Shown here: piece by piece, positions 27,464-38,047 of the stretch
Layout: the number at the start of each line of letters is the position of its first letter
How positions within the stretch are numbered: position 1 is the stretch's first letter
DNA from: Acidithrix ferrooxidans
GTDB lineage: Bacteria; Actinomycetota; Acidimicrobiia; Acidimicrobiales; Acidimicrobiaceae
Direction: 5' to 3'
Length of the DNA stretch: 64,000 nucleotides
Assembly (NCBI RefSeq): GCF_000949295.1
Contig: NZ_JXYS01000031.1
Span: 1 to 64,000 of the forward strand
The notes under the pieces: model-generated
Databases searched by the model: none
Told to the model about the DNA's origin: nothing
What the model saw: only the letters and a program-made list of their open reading frames with translations
Position numbers and translations under genes: made by a program

Positions 27464-28069
27464 ATGTCAATTATTTTGAGAGGAAGTCGGATAATGTTAC
27501 GTCCCCTGCGTGACACCGATTTCGACAGGTGGAACGAAGTACGAGTTCGATGCGGTGATTGGCTTACCCAATGGGAGCCGCTACCCCCAGAGGGTTGGGG
27601 TGACCCAAACGGCAAGCGACTCTATCAATCCCGTTGCGTCGCCCGGGAACAGGAGAGTCGCCTTGGCAGCGCCTATGCCTTTGGCGTATTCCTTGAAGAC
27701 AACTTTATCGGTGAAGCAAATCTTTCTGGGATTCAACGCGGTCCAGTGCAAACAGCCAACATCGGATACTGGATCGACAAAGAACGCGCCGGCAAAGGAT
27801 ATATCCCTGAGGCGGTAGCGGTAATCTTCAAATTCGCATTTGAAGATCTAGGTCTCCATAGAATCGCGATCTCCATAGTTCCCCGAAATGAACCAAGTCA
27901 CGGAGTTATAACAAAATTGGGCATAAGACATGAGGGTATTGCTGTTAGATATATTGAGATTAACGGCGCATGGGAAGACCACGATATCTTTGCAATCACA
28001 GTTGAGGAATGGATTGAGAGGCGGAGATTTTTCATGGATAACTTCATTTTGAGGACCCCGCACCGATAA
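27464..28069 (+). CDS. GNAT N-acetyltransferase, RimJ/RimL type
   Basis: A 201-residue GNAT protein like RimJ, the alanine N-acetyltransferase for ribosomal protein uS5. ILRGSRIMLRPLRDTDFDRW opens the fold; NIGYWIDKERAGKGYIPEAVAVIFKFAFEDLGLHRIAISIVPRNEPSHGVITKLG contains the acetyl-CoA loop (RAGKGY in place of Q/RxxGxG/A). Target unknown. It is divergent from coxS and 50 bp before the DUF1707 gene. It starts ATG with only a weak upstream AACCTTAACTG. Confidence 0.88.
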   Translation: MSIILRGSRIMLRPLRDTDFDRWNEVRVRCGDWLTQWEPLPPEGWGDPNGKRLYQSRCVAREQESRLGSAYAFGVFLEDNFIGEANLSGIQRGPVQTANIGYWIDKERAGKGYIPEAVAVIFKFAFEDLGLHRIAISIVPRNEPSHGVITKLGIRHEGIAVRYIEINGAWEDHDIFAITVEEWIERRRFFMDNFILRTPHR

Positions 28070-28120
28070 CTTCTCATAAACCTTTGGGCAATCTTTATGT
28101 TTCGGTGGTAGATTCAAATC

Positions 28121-28633
28121 ATGGGCGATGAACTTTTTTTACGTGCGAGTGACCAGGACAGAAATAAGGTCACAAACTTCCTATCGGATGCCCTTGCAAA
28201 AGGGTTTATAACGACCGACGAAATGCGGGGTCGTCTAGACGTTGCGATTGCGTCAAAAACTTTTTCAGACCTTCTGACCCTCGTCAAAGATATTCCCGGC
28301 GGAGCCGAATTAGTGCGAGACGCTGCGCGCTCTCATATCCGCTCCAACTTCGCCACACCCCAGTCATACTCAACGTCATCGCATCTGGATCTAAGGCCAC
28401 CACACAACCACAGACATCAAACTAACCGTCATCCGGGTCTTAGGGTCGCCGCATTGATACTTGGGTTCATGTTCTTCTTTCAAATGGCAACTGCTGGAGC
28501 TTTCATACTCTTCAAACTCGTCTCTTTCATGTTTATTCTCGGAATAATGATGGCGCCGCTCTTTATAATCTCAAGGATTGTTCGACGATCCCCACGAGGT
28601 TCTTTCAGATTGATCAGAAAGCGCCACTTCTAG
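28121..28633 (+). CDS. DUF1707 (SHOCT-like) membrane protein
   Basis: A 170-residue protein. Residues 1-60 form the DUF1707 domain: LRASDQDRNKVTNFLSDALAKGFITTDEMRGRLDVAIASKTFSDLLTLVKDIPG, whose consensus RASDADRE...L..A...GRL...E...R is clear. A His/Pro-rich linker then leads to two hydrophobic helices (about 105-125 and 128-150) and a basic end. DUF1707 proteins are common in Actinobacteria and probably scaffold or regulate envelope processes; function unknown. Probably cotranscribed with the GNAT gene. Confidence 0.87.
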   Translation: MGDELFLRASDQDRNKVTNFLSDALAKGFITTDEMRGRLDVAIASKTFSDLLTLVKDIPGGAELVRDAARSHIRSNFATPQSYSTSSHLDLRPPHNHRHQTNRHPGLRVAALILGFMFFFQMATAGAFILFKLVSFMFILGIMMAPLFIISRIVRRSPRGSFRLIRKRHF

Positions 28634-28676
28634 AAGTAGTAGCCTAACTAAAAGTTTTAGCCACCTATTCCATGTT

Positions 28677-28705
28677 CCTATATCACCCATTTCCGGTGAT
28701 ATAGG
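28677..28705 (+). terminator. Possible terminator of the DUF1707 gene
   Basis: An 11-bp perfect stem with a 7-base loop, 44 bp past the stop. The following bases (ATGTCTCCTTT) are only modestly T-rich. Confidence 0.45.
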
Positions 28706-29542
28706 ATGTCTCCTTTAGCAATTCATAGTTGCTGGATCATTGCAACTATATGGAACTAACCTTCTCTCAAATCACGACCAATGACGCGTGAGATTTGACA
28801 ACCCAATCGACCCAAAATACCATGCGCCATCGATGAACCATGATGACGCATCGACCAGTTCTTATTTCACTGCTATCGCACCGTGATCTGATCGCGCTTC
28901 AAATGGCCATATTCCATCAAAATTTTCTAAGCACAGGACATGAGACAAACCTTCAAATAGTTCGGGCATTAAAAAGATCGACCAGGTCCAAATGAAGACC
29001 AAAACAAACCCACATCTGGCATAGAACTTCCGCAAACGTCTCAAGAGATGCGGGGATTTAATTTCCCAAAGATAAAGATACAATCCCAAAGATTATAAGC
29101 GCGACCTACAAACCGGGTATATGCATTTAGCATCATTCGCAATAGACAAGTCCCATAGAGATATTGAAATCAATCATTCCCATCTACTGGATCGATCAGA
29201 GGTGGGACTTGCGCTGCGACAATTACAATAATCGGCACAACGTTGCCCGCTGGAATTATGGAATGTCCTCAATCGTCTTCTTAATGATTGATATAAAAAC
29301 GAAAACATATGCCTACAACTTGAGCTTGTCGCAACGGCATAAGCACGTCTTCTGCGGGCAATTTATGAAACTTTGATATCTTTGCGATTGACCACAATCT
29401 GCGCGAAATTTCCCGCATCACCAATCGATTTTATCCATGAGATTTCGTAAAACTTGCAAATCTGTGATCAATTCAACTACTTTAAATCGATATTTAGCAC
29501 CTCAATCCTTGTCAGGCGATTTTGACGAACAATCGAACTACA

Positions 29543-29584
29543 AATTTGGCCTGGGTAATTTGGCCTGGGTAATTTGACATGGGT
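29543..29584. repeat. Tandem repeat, 3 copies of a 14-bp unit
   Basis: Unit AATTTGGCCTGGGT at 29543 and 29557, with a diverged third (AATTTGACATGGGT) at 29571. It lies past the end of the unknown gene at 29658. Confidence 0.9.
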
Positions 29585-29657
29585 AATCCAGTTTATTTTT
29601 ACCCATGGGAATACTTAAATGTGAAAGTTGAATACGCGATACTAGCGAATTCTATCA

Positions 29658-30206
29658 CTATTTGACCTTGCTACGAATGATGGAAACCGACCAGTCGCAA
29701 CCTGATGAAACGGAAATTCGACCAAGAGTTGCGGCCTTACCCAAGAAAGTTCCAGATGATATACCACCAACTTTTAGGGGACGACTAAGAAGCGATGTCG
29801 TTGTAATCGATTGACCATTCGTGGCACTTATGATCGACAAAGAGATGCTTAGACTCGCAGACGTCGTCGTATCGATACAATCCACAGACCAAACACCGCT
29901 CCATAAAAAAGAGAGATCGATCGGGCGCGATGATCTTGTGCCACTTCCACTTAGTGATATGAGAGTACTTCCCGTCGGAGGCGTAGAGTCATTTACCGAA
30001 ACATTCGTCACAGCACCAACCTGCGCAATTGAAGGATCAGTCGTACTCGTCATAACTTTAGAGGTACGAACCACACTGTTGGTCGGCGAACCATTAATAA
30101 TGCTTGTTAACAGAAAAACAGACGCCAGCACGATAACCAAAATCACGCTAGAGACTAACGCATTTGCAAGCCATGGAATCTTCCGTTGTGAGATCTGCTT
30201 GTCCAT
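29658..30206 (-). CDS. Hypothetical membrane-anchored Ser/Thr-rich protein
   Basis: A 182-residue protein with no recognised domain. A short basic cytoplasmic start (MDKQISQRKIPW) precedes one strong hydrophobic helix (about 15-37), then a Ser/Thr-rich extracellular part ending in beta-like segments with two cysteines (VDCIDT near 108 and SSGCDW near 172) that could form a disulfide. Composition is typical of an exported, anchored protein. It has no obvious operon partner. A 135-codon frame on the other strand overlaps it; the one given is preferred for its clear anchor plus exported-domain architecture. Confidence 0.6.
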   Translation of the reverse strand: MDKQISQRKIPWLANALVSSVILVIVLASVFLLTSIINGSPTNSVVRTSKVMTSTTDPSIAQVGAVTNVSVNDSTPPTGSTLISLSGSGTRSSRPIDLSFLWSGVWSVDCIDTTTSASLSISLSIISATNGQSITTTSLLSRPLKVGGISSGTFLGKAATLGRISVSSGCDWSVSIIRSKVK

Positions 30207-30673
30207 GTCTATAAATTTAACCTCGTAGCCACTTCAAAATCGGCTGGCCATTCTCTTGCTATCTTTACATTCTATTGCGCGAAATCATAACAAGGCGAGG
30301 GCTCTCCCTGGCCGAGCCGAACTTTGGAGTTCACGACAAACTAGATCAATCGAAAACACTGAAAGCGCTGGGTCATATTGGATAAGTCTAAAACTGTGGC
30401 GGTTTAGATAAAATCTCATCCGAAGGTAAAGTCTTGCAAACTTCAAGACACCAAGGCATCACTTATCAATAGGCACTTGATTGGCTAATCATTGAAGTTA
30501 TTTTCGCATAAATTACTCAAACACCATGCATATTAGCGTCATCAACCCCATCAACTTGGGATCAAAATCATATATTGGGCGTTTGATAGGTGCTAACTTT
30601 AACTTTTAGATCTAAAGGAATAAAACTCCCAATCCGATAGTTATAATTAATACAACTTCCCCCAAAGTTTGTA
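30207..30673. other. Intergenic region, no gene seen
   Basis: About 470 bp, AT-rich, between the start of the unknown anchored-protein gene and the hairpin past the orphan coxL. Should contain the promoter of the former. Nothing else recognised. Confidence 0.5.
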
Positions 30674-30712
30674 GGCCTGCTTTCTCTCCCCCCCCCATAA
30701 GAAGAGCAGGCC
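30674..30712. terminator. Hairpin with C9 tract downstream of the orphan coxL
   Basis: Stem GGCCTGCT (30674-30681) with AGCAGGCC (30705-30712). The loop carries nine consecutive Cs at 30688-30696. The T-tract (ATTTAATTTTTTT) is on the plus-strand side, so it would terminate plus-strand transcripts best, though it sits where a terminator for the minus-strand coxL remnant is expected. Confidence 0.5.
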
Positions 30713-31275
30713 ATTTAATTTTTTTAGGGGATCAGAAGTTTTAACGCAACTAATTTTTTTTAGCGGTTGAGATTGCCTGCCATACGCGCATTGGCGTAGT
30801 CGGCATCTCTATGGTGGTTACCCCAAACACACTAAGAGCATCGATTACCGCGTTCCAAACGGCTGGAGTCGATCCAATTGTGCCGGACTCCCCAATACCC
30901 TTGGCTCCAAGGGGATTCCTCGGAGTTGGGGTTTGAGTATGGAATACTTCAAAGAGTGGAAGTTCGGTGGCAGAGATTACCCCATAATCGCTAAAGTTAG
31001 AAGTTGTTGGATTTCCATATTCATCATAGGCGACCTCCTCTAAAAGCGCCTGAGCAATTCCTTGGCCGAGACCACCTTGGACTTGGCCCTCTGCAAGTAG
31101 CGGATTTAGCAATCTGCCCGCATCGTCCACGGCTATCATGCGTAAAATCGACACCTTGCCCGTCTCACTGTCAACCTCGACAACTGCCAAATGGGCACCA
31201 AAGGGATAGGTAGATCCATCAGGATTAAAGTCCACCTCCGCAAAGAGATCGATGCCCTTTGTCGACGAAGCTTCA

Positions 31276-31283
31276 TATAGTTT
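31276..31283. repeat. Target-site duplication, left copy
   Basis: TATAGTTT directly before the IS1595 end; the same 8 bp follow the other end at 32327-32334. Eight bp is the usual duplication of IS1595-family elements. Confidence 0.96.
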
Positions 31284-32326
31284 CATACTTATCAAGTTTC
31301 GTAAGCAAGAGCCATTTTGGAATCAGATTCGCGGAGTAGCGGATGTGGAGACGCAAACACACATGTATTGAGAAGTCGCTCTACCAAGGACATTTCAAAG
31401 TGCCTTCGGTTGAATCGGTATGCGAATTCCTCGAGGTAAAGTTGCTTATGTTCCTCACGTCCGTGGTATGTTCCGTCGATAAATTTCTTGCAGTTCCCAA
31501 TTTAGGATCTTGAGCCATTTGAATGTTACATGTGCTTGTTCGTCTTTGGATAGAGTGAACCAGTGCGCTAGTCCAAGGTCTTTCAGCACATACCCCATAA
31601 CTTGGGTTACCATCACTTATCAGCTTGGTATTAGAATCTAAACGTCTCACAAAAACATCTTTGGGTGATTTAGCAGTGGTATCTTTGATTACTTCCATGA
31701 AGCAATGAGTAGGAGCACCATTGCTAATCGACACTCCAATTAGAACATTGGTTTGTTTTGTTCCCTTTCCTCTTTAGCCTTCGCCATGGCTCTCACCACC
31801 TAAAAAGAACTCATCTACCTGGACGTTTCCTCCAAGTTTATATAAACCATTTCGGTCAGCCATTGCTTTTCGTAGCTTATTTAGCATCAACCAGCCAGTC
31901 GAATAAGATACTTGAACGAATTTAGCAATGGTAGTAGCCGAAAGACCACGCTTGTCGTTGGACAATAGATAGATAGCGGAGAACCACTTGGATAAAGAGA
32001 TATGGCTTCGATGGAAGATGGTTCCGGAGGTAACGCTAGTTTGACGGTGACAAGATTTACATTGAAAAAGTGGAGCTCGAGATGCTGCATTTCTTCGATG
32101 GTTTGGCCTGATTAAGGTAAACTGGTCAGAGTCACACTTTGGGCATCTAAATCCCTCATAGCATAAGCAATTTGATCAAATGATCTTCACATGCTTCCTC
32201 TGAAGCGAAGCGTACCATAAAGCCTGAGATATCCACCATGCCTCCTTTATCGAACATCTGTTCTACTAAAGATTAGCTCCAATCTGGTCTCGGTGGAGGC
32301 GAAACTTACGAAACTTGATAAGTATG
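31284..32326 (-). mobile_element. IS1595-family insertion sequence, copy 2 (complete, 1043 bp)
   Basis: Both ends are visible: a 22-bp perfect terminal inverted repeat starting CATACTTATCAAG (31284-31305 and 32305-32326). It is inserted in the orphan coxL and flanked by the 8-bp duplication TATAGTTT. It has the same orientation as copy 1 at the window start. Confidence 0.97.
31292..32257 (-). pseudogene. IS1595-family transposase, multiply broken
   Basis: Same protein as copy 1 but complete in length, so the C-terminal part can be read: LISDGNPSY, then KDLGLAHWFTLSKDEQAH, then GTYHGREEHKQLYLEEFAYRFNRRH, the hallmark end of IS1595 transposases. These lie in three frames, so at least two frameshifts occur between about 31595 and 31490. 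A TAA replaces AGA of copy 1 at 31775-31777, and the CTA-TGA break near the N-terminus is shared with copy 1. Not functional. Confidence 0.92.
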
Positions 32327-32334
32327 TATAGTTT
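32327..32334. repeat. Target-site duplication, right copy
   Basis: TATAGTTT immediately after the IS1595 end, matching 31276-31283. Confidence 0.96.
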
Positions 32335-34065
32335 CGCCCATGTGACTGCTTTGGTCTTAGTACCAATAATGTAAGCACCACCTACGCTGACATCAAAGAC
32401 TACGTCAGCCGGATCAGCTTCCAGTAAACTCGCAGCCAACTCCCGCGCTTTGTCAGCAATCTCCTCGCTAGCATTTAGTACCGCGCTCCCTCCAACCTGG
32501 AGCGAACGCGACCCAAAGGTTCCAACGCCTCGTGCAACTCGATCCGTATCGCCATGCACAACTTCTATGTCCTCCATAGCAATACCCAGCGTCTCACAGA
32601 CAATCATCGACCACGAGGTGTCATGACCCTGACCGTGTGGTGAAGTCCCCGTGTAAACGATCGCCTTTGCGTCCTTTAGTATCTCCACCCGGGCAAACTC
32701 ACCCGAGGGGAATGGATTAGTGACTTCTACATAGGTTGAAAGGCCAAGGCCCAACAAAATTGGATCCTTATCCGCGACTCTTCGTGCCTGAAGTTCCCTC
32801 AGTCCCTTATAGTCAGATCTCTCCAAGAGCACTTCCAGTGCTAAGGAGTAGTCGCCAACGTCGTAATTTGATCCCGCTGCACTTTGATAGGGAAATTGAT
32901 CTGGCCTAATAAAGTTCTTCAACCGCAATTCTGCCGGATCCATCCCCAACTCATTCGACAACAGATCTATTGCTCGCTCAATAGCAGCAGTCGCTTCGGG
33001 GCGTCCTGCACCTCTGTAGGAGACGATCGGAGTGGTATTAGTTAGGACCGAAACAGAATTGAACTCATACTTTGGAATCTGGTAAACGCCGGTCCCCATA
33101 ACCTTGGTCAGATAGGGTAAGAATGCACCCACCATCGGATATGCGCCCGCATCCTGCACTACATCTAGGCGATAGCCAGTTATAATGCCCTCCCGTGTAG
33201 CGCCAAGCTCGATTCTTTGGTGCTGGGCCCTACCGTGGCCCAATCCCATCATGGACTGGCTGCGTGTCTCGACCCAACGAATCGGCCTACCCAAGACACG
33301 GGAGACACAGGCTATCAAAATCTCCTCAATGTAAACCGTACCTTTAGCGCCAAATCCTCCACCTACATCGGGAGTGATCACCCTTACCATCTCTTTATCC
33401 ACCCCTAGGGCATCAGCAACCTGGTCCCTGTGAGAGTGGGGGACCTGGGTGGATATATAAAACTCACAGCGATCATCTTCGAGCCACCGAGCAAGCGCAC
33501 CCCTCACCTCAAGAGGTGCTGGAGCGAGCCGTTGATTGACAAAACTCGATCTAACTACAACATCAGCATCGTCAAAAAATTTATCGGAAAAGTCACCAGC
33601 AAATGTGGTTGCGATATTCGTACCCGCCTCTGGAAAGAGCAAGGTCTCATCTCGCAGTGCTACAAGCGGATCAATAACGGCTTCTAATGGCTCGAATTCA
33701 ACAAATACGCGCTCAATAGCATCTTCTACTAAGGCTTGCGAGGTTGCAACGACCAATGCTATTGGATCGCCCGCATAGCGCACGTAATCGTCAGCGAGCC
33801 ACTTTCGAGCCATTGCAGCATTAAACATTCGAGGTGGAGGTGGAGGTGGAATCTCTAGATCACTGTTTACAAAGACAGCTACCACGCCCTCTAGGTCCAA
33901 GGCTTCGGTAACATCGATGGTCAATATCTTGGCAAAAGCCATAGATGAAGTCACATATCCTGCATAGAGCATGCCATCAAATTTCAGATCGCTAACATAA
34001 ACACCCCCGGAGGTAAGAAGTTTCGGATCCTCTTTCCTCAATACGCGGTTACCAAGAATACTCAT

Positions 34066-34539
34066 AAAACTCCCCTAAAATCGAACCGTATTTCAACTCT
34101 GATGCACCAAGCCTGGTACACCACCTTTTCGGGCCTCTTGTTTCAAATGGATTCCTTGAAAGATTCAATAAATCAAAGTTCTAAGTTGCATCGCTAAAGC
34201 GAGGTAATAAACGCAAATAGGATAGCCACCACTTATTCGAAGTTAGAGAGCCCTCCCATATACACTTTCCATCAATCAAAACCACCCACTGAGAAAGATC
34301 AGTAAGACTTTAAGATGGCAGATATTCTTCAATTCCATGAATATCCCAAATCCGCACGCACCAAAAAGTGAATGGAATTTCTAGCATTTCAATTCTCATC
34401 CGAACTACTCATGCAAAGCAATCAAAAGGCTATCAGTCCAAAAATGGAAATTCCGGAGGTTATCGATATTCAATAGAGAAAATCCAGAGAATCGCCGATT
34501 TTACAGAGAGAAGACTCTAAAGAATTCAGGGGACGATTT
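34066..34539. other. Intergenic region upstream of the orphan coxL
   Basis: About 470 bp between ftsB (ends 34540) and the orphan coxL start. It should hold the coxL promoter. No open frame, hairpin with T-tract or repeat stands out. This is also the probable edge of the DNA inserted between ftsB and DUF501. Confidence 0.5.
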
Positions 34540-34854
34540 CTAACCGTTGGGGCTACCGGAGGGTAGTGGTGCGAGGCTCTTGGCCCCGCTGTAGACCATA
34601 TTCAAATCTACCTTCGCAAGGTAGGCAATCTCATTTGGGCTATTCAACTTACTTATCTGGGCCAAAAGTTGCCTCTGGCGAAGTTGAAGTTGGGCCAGCT
34701 GAGTGTTCGTCGCCGTGAGATTTGTCTTCGCAACAAAATAGGCATTGATAGGCGACCAAAGCAAAATGCCCGCCAAAACTATAGATGAAGCTACCAAAAT
34801 TAAATAGCCCCTAAAAGGCTTGACAATCTTTGGCTTTGCGTCGATAGTAGTCAC
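34540..34854 (-). CDS. FtsB/DivIC-family septum formation initiator
   Basis: A 104-residue bitopic membrane protein of the FtsB/DivIC family: cytoplasmic basic start, one helix (about 18-37), then an extracellular coiled coil rich in Leu/Gln (NTQLAQLQLRQRQLLAQISKL) and a family-typical ending with PNEIAYLAKVDLNMVYSG. It would bind FtsL/FtsQ at the division site. Its place just after eno is conserved in Actinobacteria. The GTG start is likely; the distance to eno is about 170 bp. Confidence 0.88.
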   Translation of the reverse strand: MTTIDAKPKIVKPFRGYLILVASSIVLAGILLWSPINAYFVAKTNLTATNTQLAQLQLRQRQLLAQISKLNSPNEIAYLAKVDLNMVYSGAKSLAPLPSGSPNG

Positions 34855-35022
34855 ATGATAACAATACCATGGTTGTAATTATCCAGTCCACATCTACGTC
34901 GATTTGGCCGCGACTAGAGGTGTCAATCGGCCAAATCAAACTGATAAACTCGAGCTCTGAGTTATCACAAGGTCGATAAGCACGTTCCTTGGAGAGGAAT
35001 GCACTAGAGCAAGATCACAAAG

Positions 35023-36425
<1,403 letters not shown>

Positions 36426-36449
36426 GGAGGATAATTGCCTCTAGCCTAG

Positions 36450-36566
36450 TTAGAAACCGTACAAAAAAACTCCTCGAATCAATTGGTAAAATAGGCTTAT
36501 TGTTGCATTTGCAACCACAAAGAAAATGCCAAGGCCCAAAGAAAGCCAAAATGCCCGGTTTAAGAG
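36450..36566 (-). CDS. Putative hydrophobic micro-ORF after mazG
   Basis: A 38-codon stretch in the same frame as the microprotein before eno, beginning right after a TAG at 36567-36569 and ending TAA at 36450. It encodes a helix (NRAFWLSLGLGIFFVVANATISL). A strong GGAGGTGAT (36573-36581) sits just upstream, but no standard start codon follows it in this frame; the first TTG is inside, giving 29 residues. Both micro-ORFs share GLG then Thr then an RG pair at like spacing, so they may be remnants of one two-helix gene. Confidence 0.25.
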   Translation of the reverse strand, partial: LLNRAFWLSLGLGIFFVVANATISLFYQLIRGVFLYGF

Positions 36567-36586
36567 CTACAAATCACCTCCAAAAG

Positions 36587-38047
36587 CTACTCAGCGGCCT
36601 CGTCCCCTGAAAACTGACTTGCAAATTGGCGAGCCCTTAGCCTAAGGCCCGACTCAAGGTCAACTCCCATCGCCTTGGAAAGCATAACAATCTCAAATAT
36701 AAGTTCAAGGAGATCCGCTTCGCTAAATTCCTCCAAGGAGCCAAAAGATCGAATCGAGCGGACCAACTCCGGCATTTCAGGTATCACAAAGCCAAAACCA
36801 CCCGCCTTTCGTATTACCTTGCCGGCATATAAAAGGCCAGGAAGTGACGATGGAATGTCATCGATCGGAGAGGAGTCTGGCTTTTCCTCCCGTTTTATCT
36901 TCTCCCAATTGCTCGCAACTTCGCTAGCTCCATCCACCTTGAGACCACCAAAGACGTGAGGATGGCGGCGAATCAGCTTCTGGCGAATGGCATCAAGGAC
37001 AAACCGCATGTCAAAGAGGCCACCCTCTTGAGCGATAACTGCGTGAAAGAATACTTGCACAACCAAGTCTCCAAGTTCTGTCCCAAATTCATCGCAATAG
37101 ATCTGGTGATCAGAGAGAAATTCATCTCCGAGTGCGCCAGAGTTGGAAGTCTCTGAATAGAACTTGTCGATAGCATCCACAACTTCGTAGGCCTCTTCGA
37201 CCAAATGTTTGGAGAGACTTTGGTGGTCCTGATTAGCATCCCAGGGACACTTTACCCTTAGCTCACGAACTATCTCCAAAAGTGAGGTAAAAGCGCTCGC
37301 CGAAGATTCAGTAAAGTCATTCAGAAGAAGTGAAGTCAAATGGTCAAAGGGCAAAGAGGAGACCTCGGCGAGACCAATCTCCCTGACGAGCTCATCATCT
37401 AATCCCAAGTGATATAGGTACGTCATGGAATAGGCCTTATCAGCACCAACCAATAGGTCCGCTATGGACATAGCGATGATCTCAGACCACACCTGTCCTA
37501 TCAAAAGATCTCCAGCGTATCGATCGAAATGATCCAAAAACTCTGTAGAATCGACCAAGGTTAAAGGTGATTCAAACGGGTCGCGATTCAGCCTAGAGAA
37601 TGCAATGTCCAAGAACGATACGCCGGCTTCAACTTGAATAGAATCCTTGAAGATCTCACACAGATGGCGCACACTCGCCTCTGCTACATTTGGCGAACCT
37701 GGAACTACGAAGACTACCTTATTCAACTCATCTAGCTCTAGTTTTCCATGAATTAGAGTCGCCGATTGAGCAAAATCCTCTATAGATACACGCTGACGAA
37801 CAAGCCCCTCGATAAGCTTGGCCATAGTCTCATAGATCGTATCAAAGTCATCAAATCGATCGTAGAGAAGATCAAAGGAAAAAACTGGCGAAGCACTTTG
37901 AGCCAAGCTATCCAGCACCGAAGCCGCACTCGGATGATTGGTTGTTCTAAACACCACAAGGTCGCCCGAGGCAATCTCGGCCATGGCTCCAAGGGTTAGA
38001 TAAGAGTCAGCACCTGGGCCCATGCCGACGATCGTCAAGAAAGCCAT
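36587..38047 (-). CDS. mazG: Tetrapyrrole-methylase-like / MazG fusion protein
   Basis: A 486-residue YabN-like fusion. Residues 1-220 are a tetrapyrrole (corrin/porphyrin) methylase-like domain: TIVGMGPGADSYLTLGA at the start and VVFVVPGSPNVAEASVRHL further on. From about 240 a MazG NTP pyrophosphohydrolase domain follows: LRVKCPWDANQDHQSLSKHLVEEAYEVVDAID with the EExxE-like metal ligands, and ELGDLVVQVFFHAVIA. MazG removes non-canonical NTPs or lowers (p)ppGpp; the methylase-like half's role is unknown. The ATG at 38047 has GGAGA 5 bases upstream. The mfd-mazG-eno order is conserved in Actinobacteria. Confidence 0.93.
   Translation of the reverse strand: MAFLTIVGMGPGADSYLTLGAMAEIASGDLVVFRTTNHPSAASVLDSLAQSASPVFSFDLLYDRFDDFDTIYETMAKLIEGLVRQRVSIEDFAQSATLIHGKLELDELNKVVFVVPGSPNVAEASVRHLCEIFKDSIQVEAGVSFLDIAFSRLNRDPFESPLTLVDSTEFLDHFDRYAGDLLIGQVWSEIIAMSIADLLVGADKAYSMTYLYHLGLDDELVREIGLAEVSSLPFDHLTSLLLNDFTESSASAFTSLLEIVRELRVKCPWDANQDHQSLSKHLVEEAYEVVDAIDKFYSETSNSGALGDEFLSDHQIYCDEFGTELGDLVVQVFFHAVIAQEGGLFDMRFVLDAIRQKLIRRHPHVFGGLKVDGASEVASNWEKIKREEKPDSSPIDDIPSSLPGLLYAGKVIRKAGGFGFVIPEMPELVRSIRSFGSLEEFSEADLLELIFEIVMLSKAMGVDLESGLRLRARQFASQFSGDEAAE

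Larger units (their letters stand above)
28634..29657. other. Intergenic region, low coding content, several hairpins
   Basis: About 1 kb. It holds two hairpins after the DUF1707 gene, 28677-28705 (11-bp stem CCTATATCACC) and 28725-28749 (8-bp stem ATAGTTGC), either of which may be its terminator, plus a 3 x 14-bp repeat at 29543-29584. Open frames of 70-75 codons on both strands have no Shine-Dalgarno or family resemblance. Confidence 0.55.
30750..34065 (-). pseudogene. Orphan form II-like coxL, split by an IS1595 insertion
   Basis: A second molybdenum-hydroxylase large subunit. The N-terminal piece runs 34065-32327, the C-terminal piece 31275-30750; removing the element and one target copy (31276-32326) gives a continuous frame of 754 codons reading VTWAKLYEASSTKG across the junction. 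It starts MSILGNRVLRKEDPKLL with AGGGGAG 5 bases upstream, has TPDVGGGFGAKGTVY (about 231-245), SYRGAGR at 349-355 (form II-like, with Ser for Ala) and GAKGIGESGTIGSTP at the end. No coxS or coxM is adjacent, so it needed partners from elsewhere, perhaps the operon 3.5 kb away. As it stands it cannot make a full subunit. Confidence 0.95.

Noticed and set aside
28862-29376. Frames of 75 (minus) and 70 (plus) codons in the gap after DUF1707
   Set aside because: No Shine-Dalgarno, no family, composition of translated AT-rich DNA.
29821-30228. 135-codon plus-strand frame opposite the unknown anchored protein
   Set aside because: The minus-strand frame has a convincing anchor plus exported layout; this one does not.
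30688-30696. C9 homopolymer as phase-variable tract
   Set aside because: Not inside a gene or between promoter boxes that I can see; it is in a hairpin loop past a pseudogene.
31887-32090. 67-codon minus-strand frame, repeated identically at 235-438
   Set aside because: It is an alternative frame of the IS1595 transposase; the zinc ribbon and VDEFFLGG lie in another frame.
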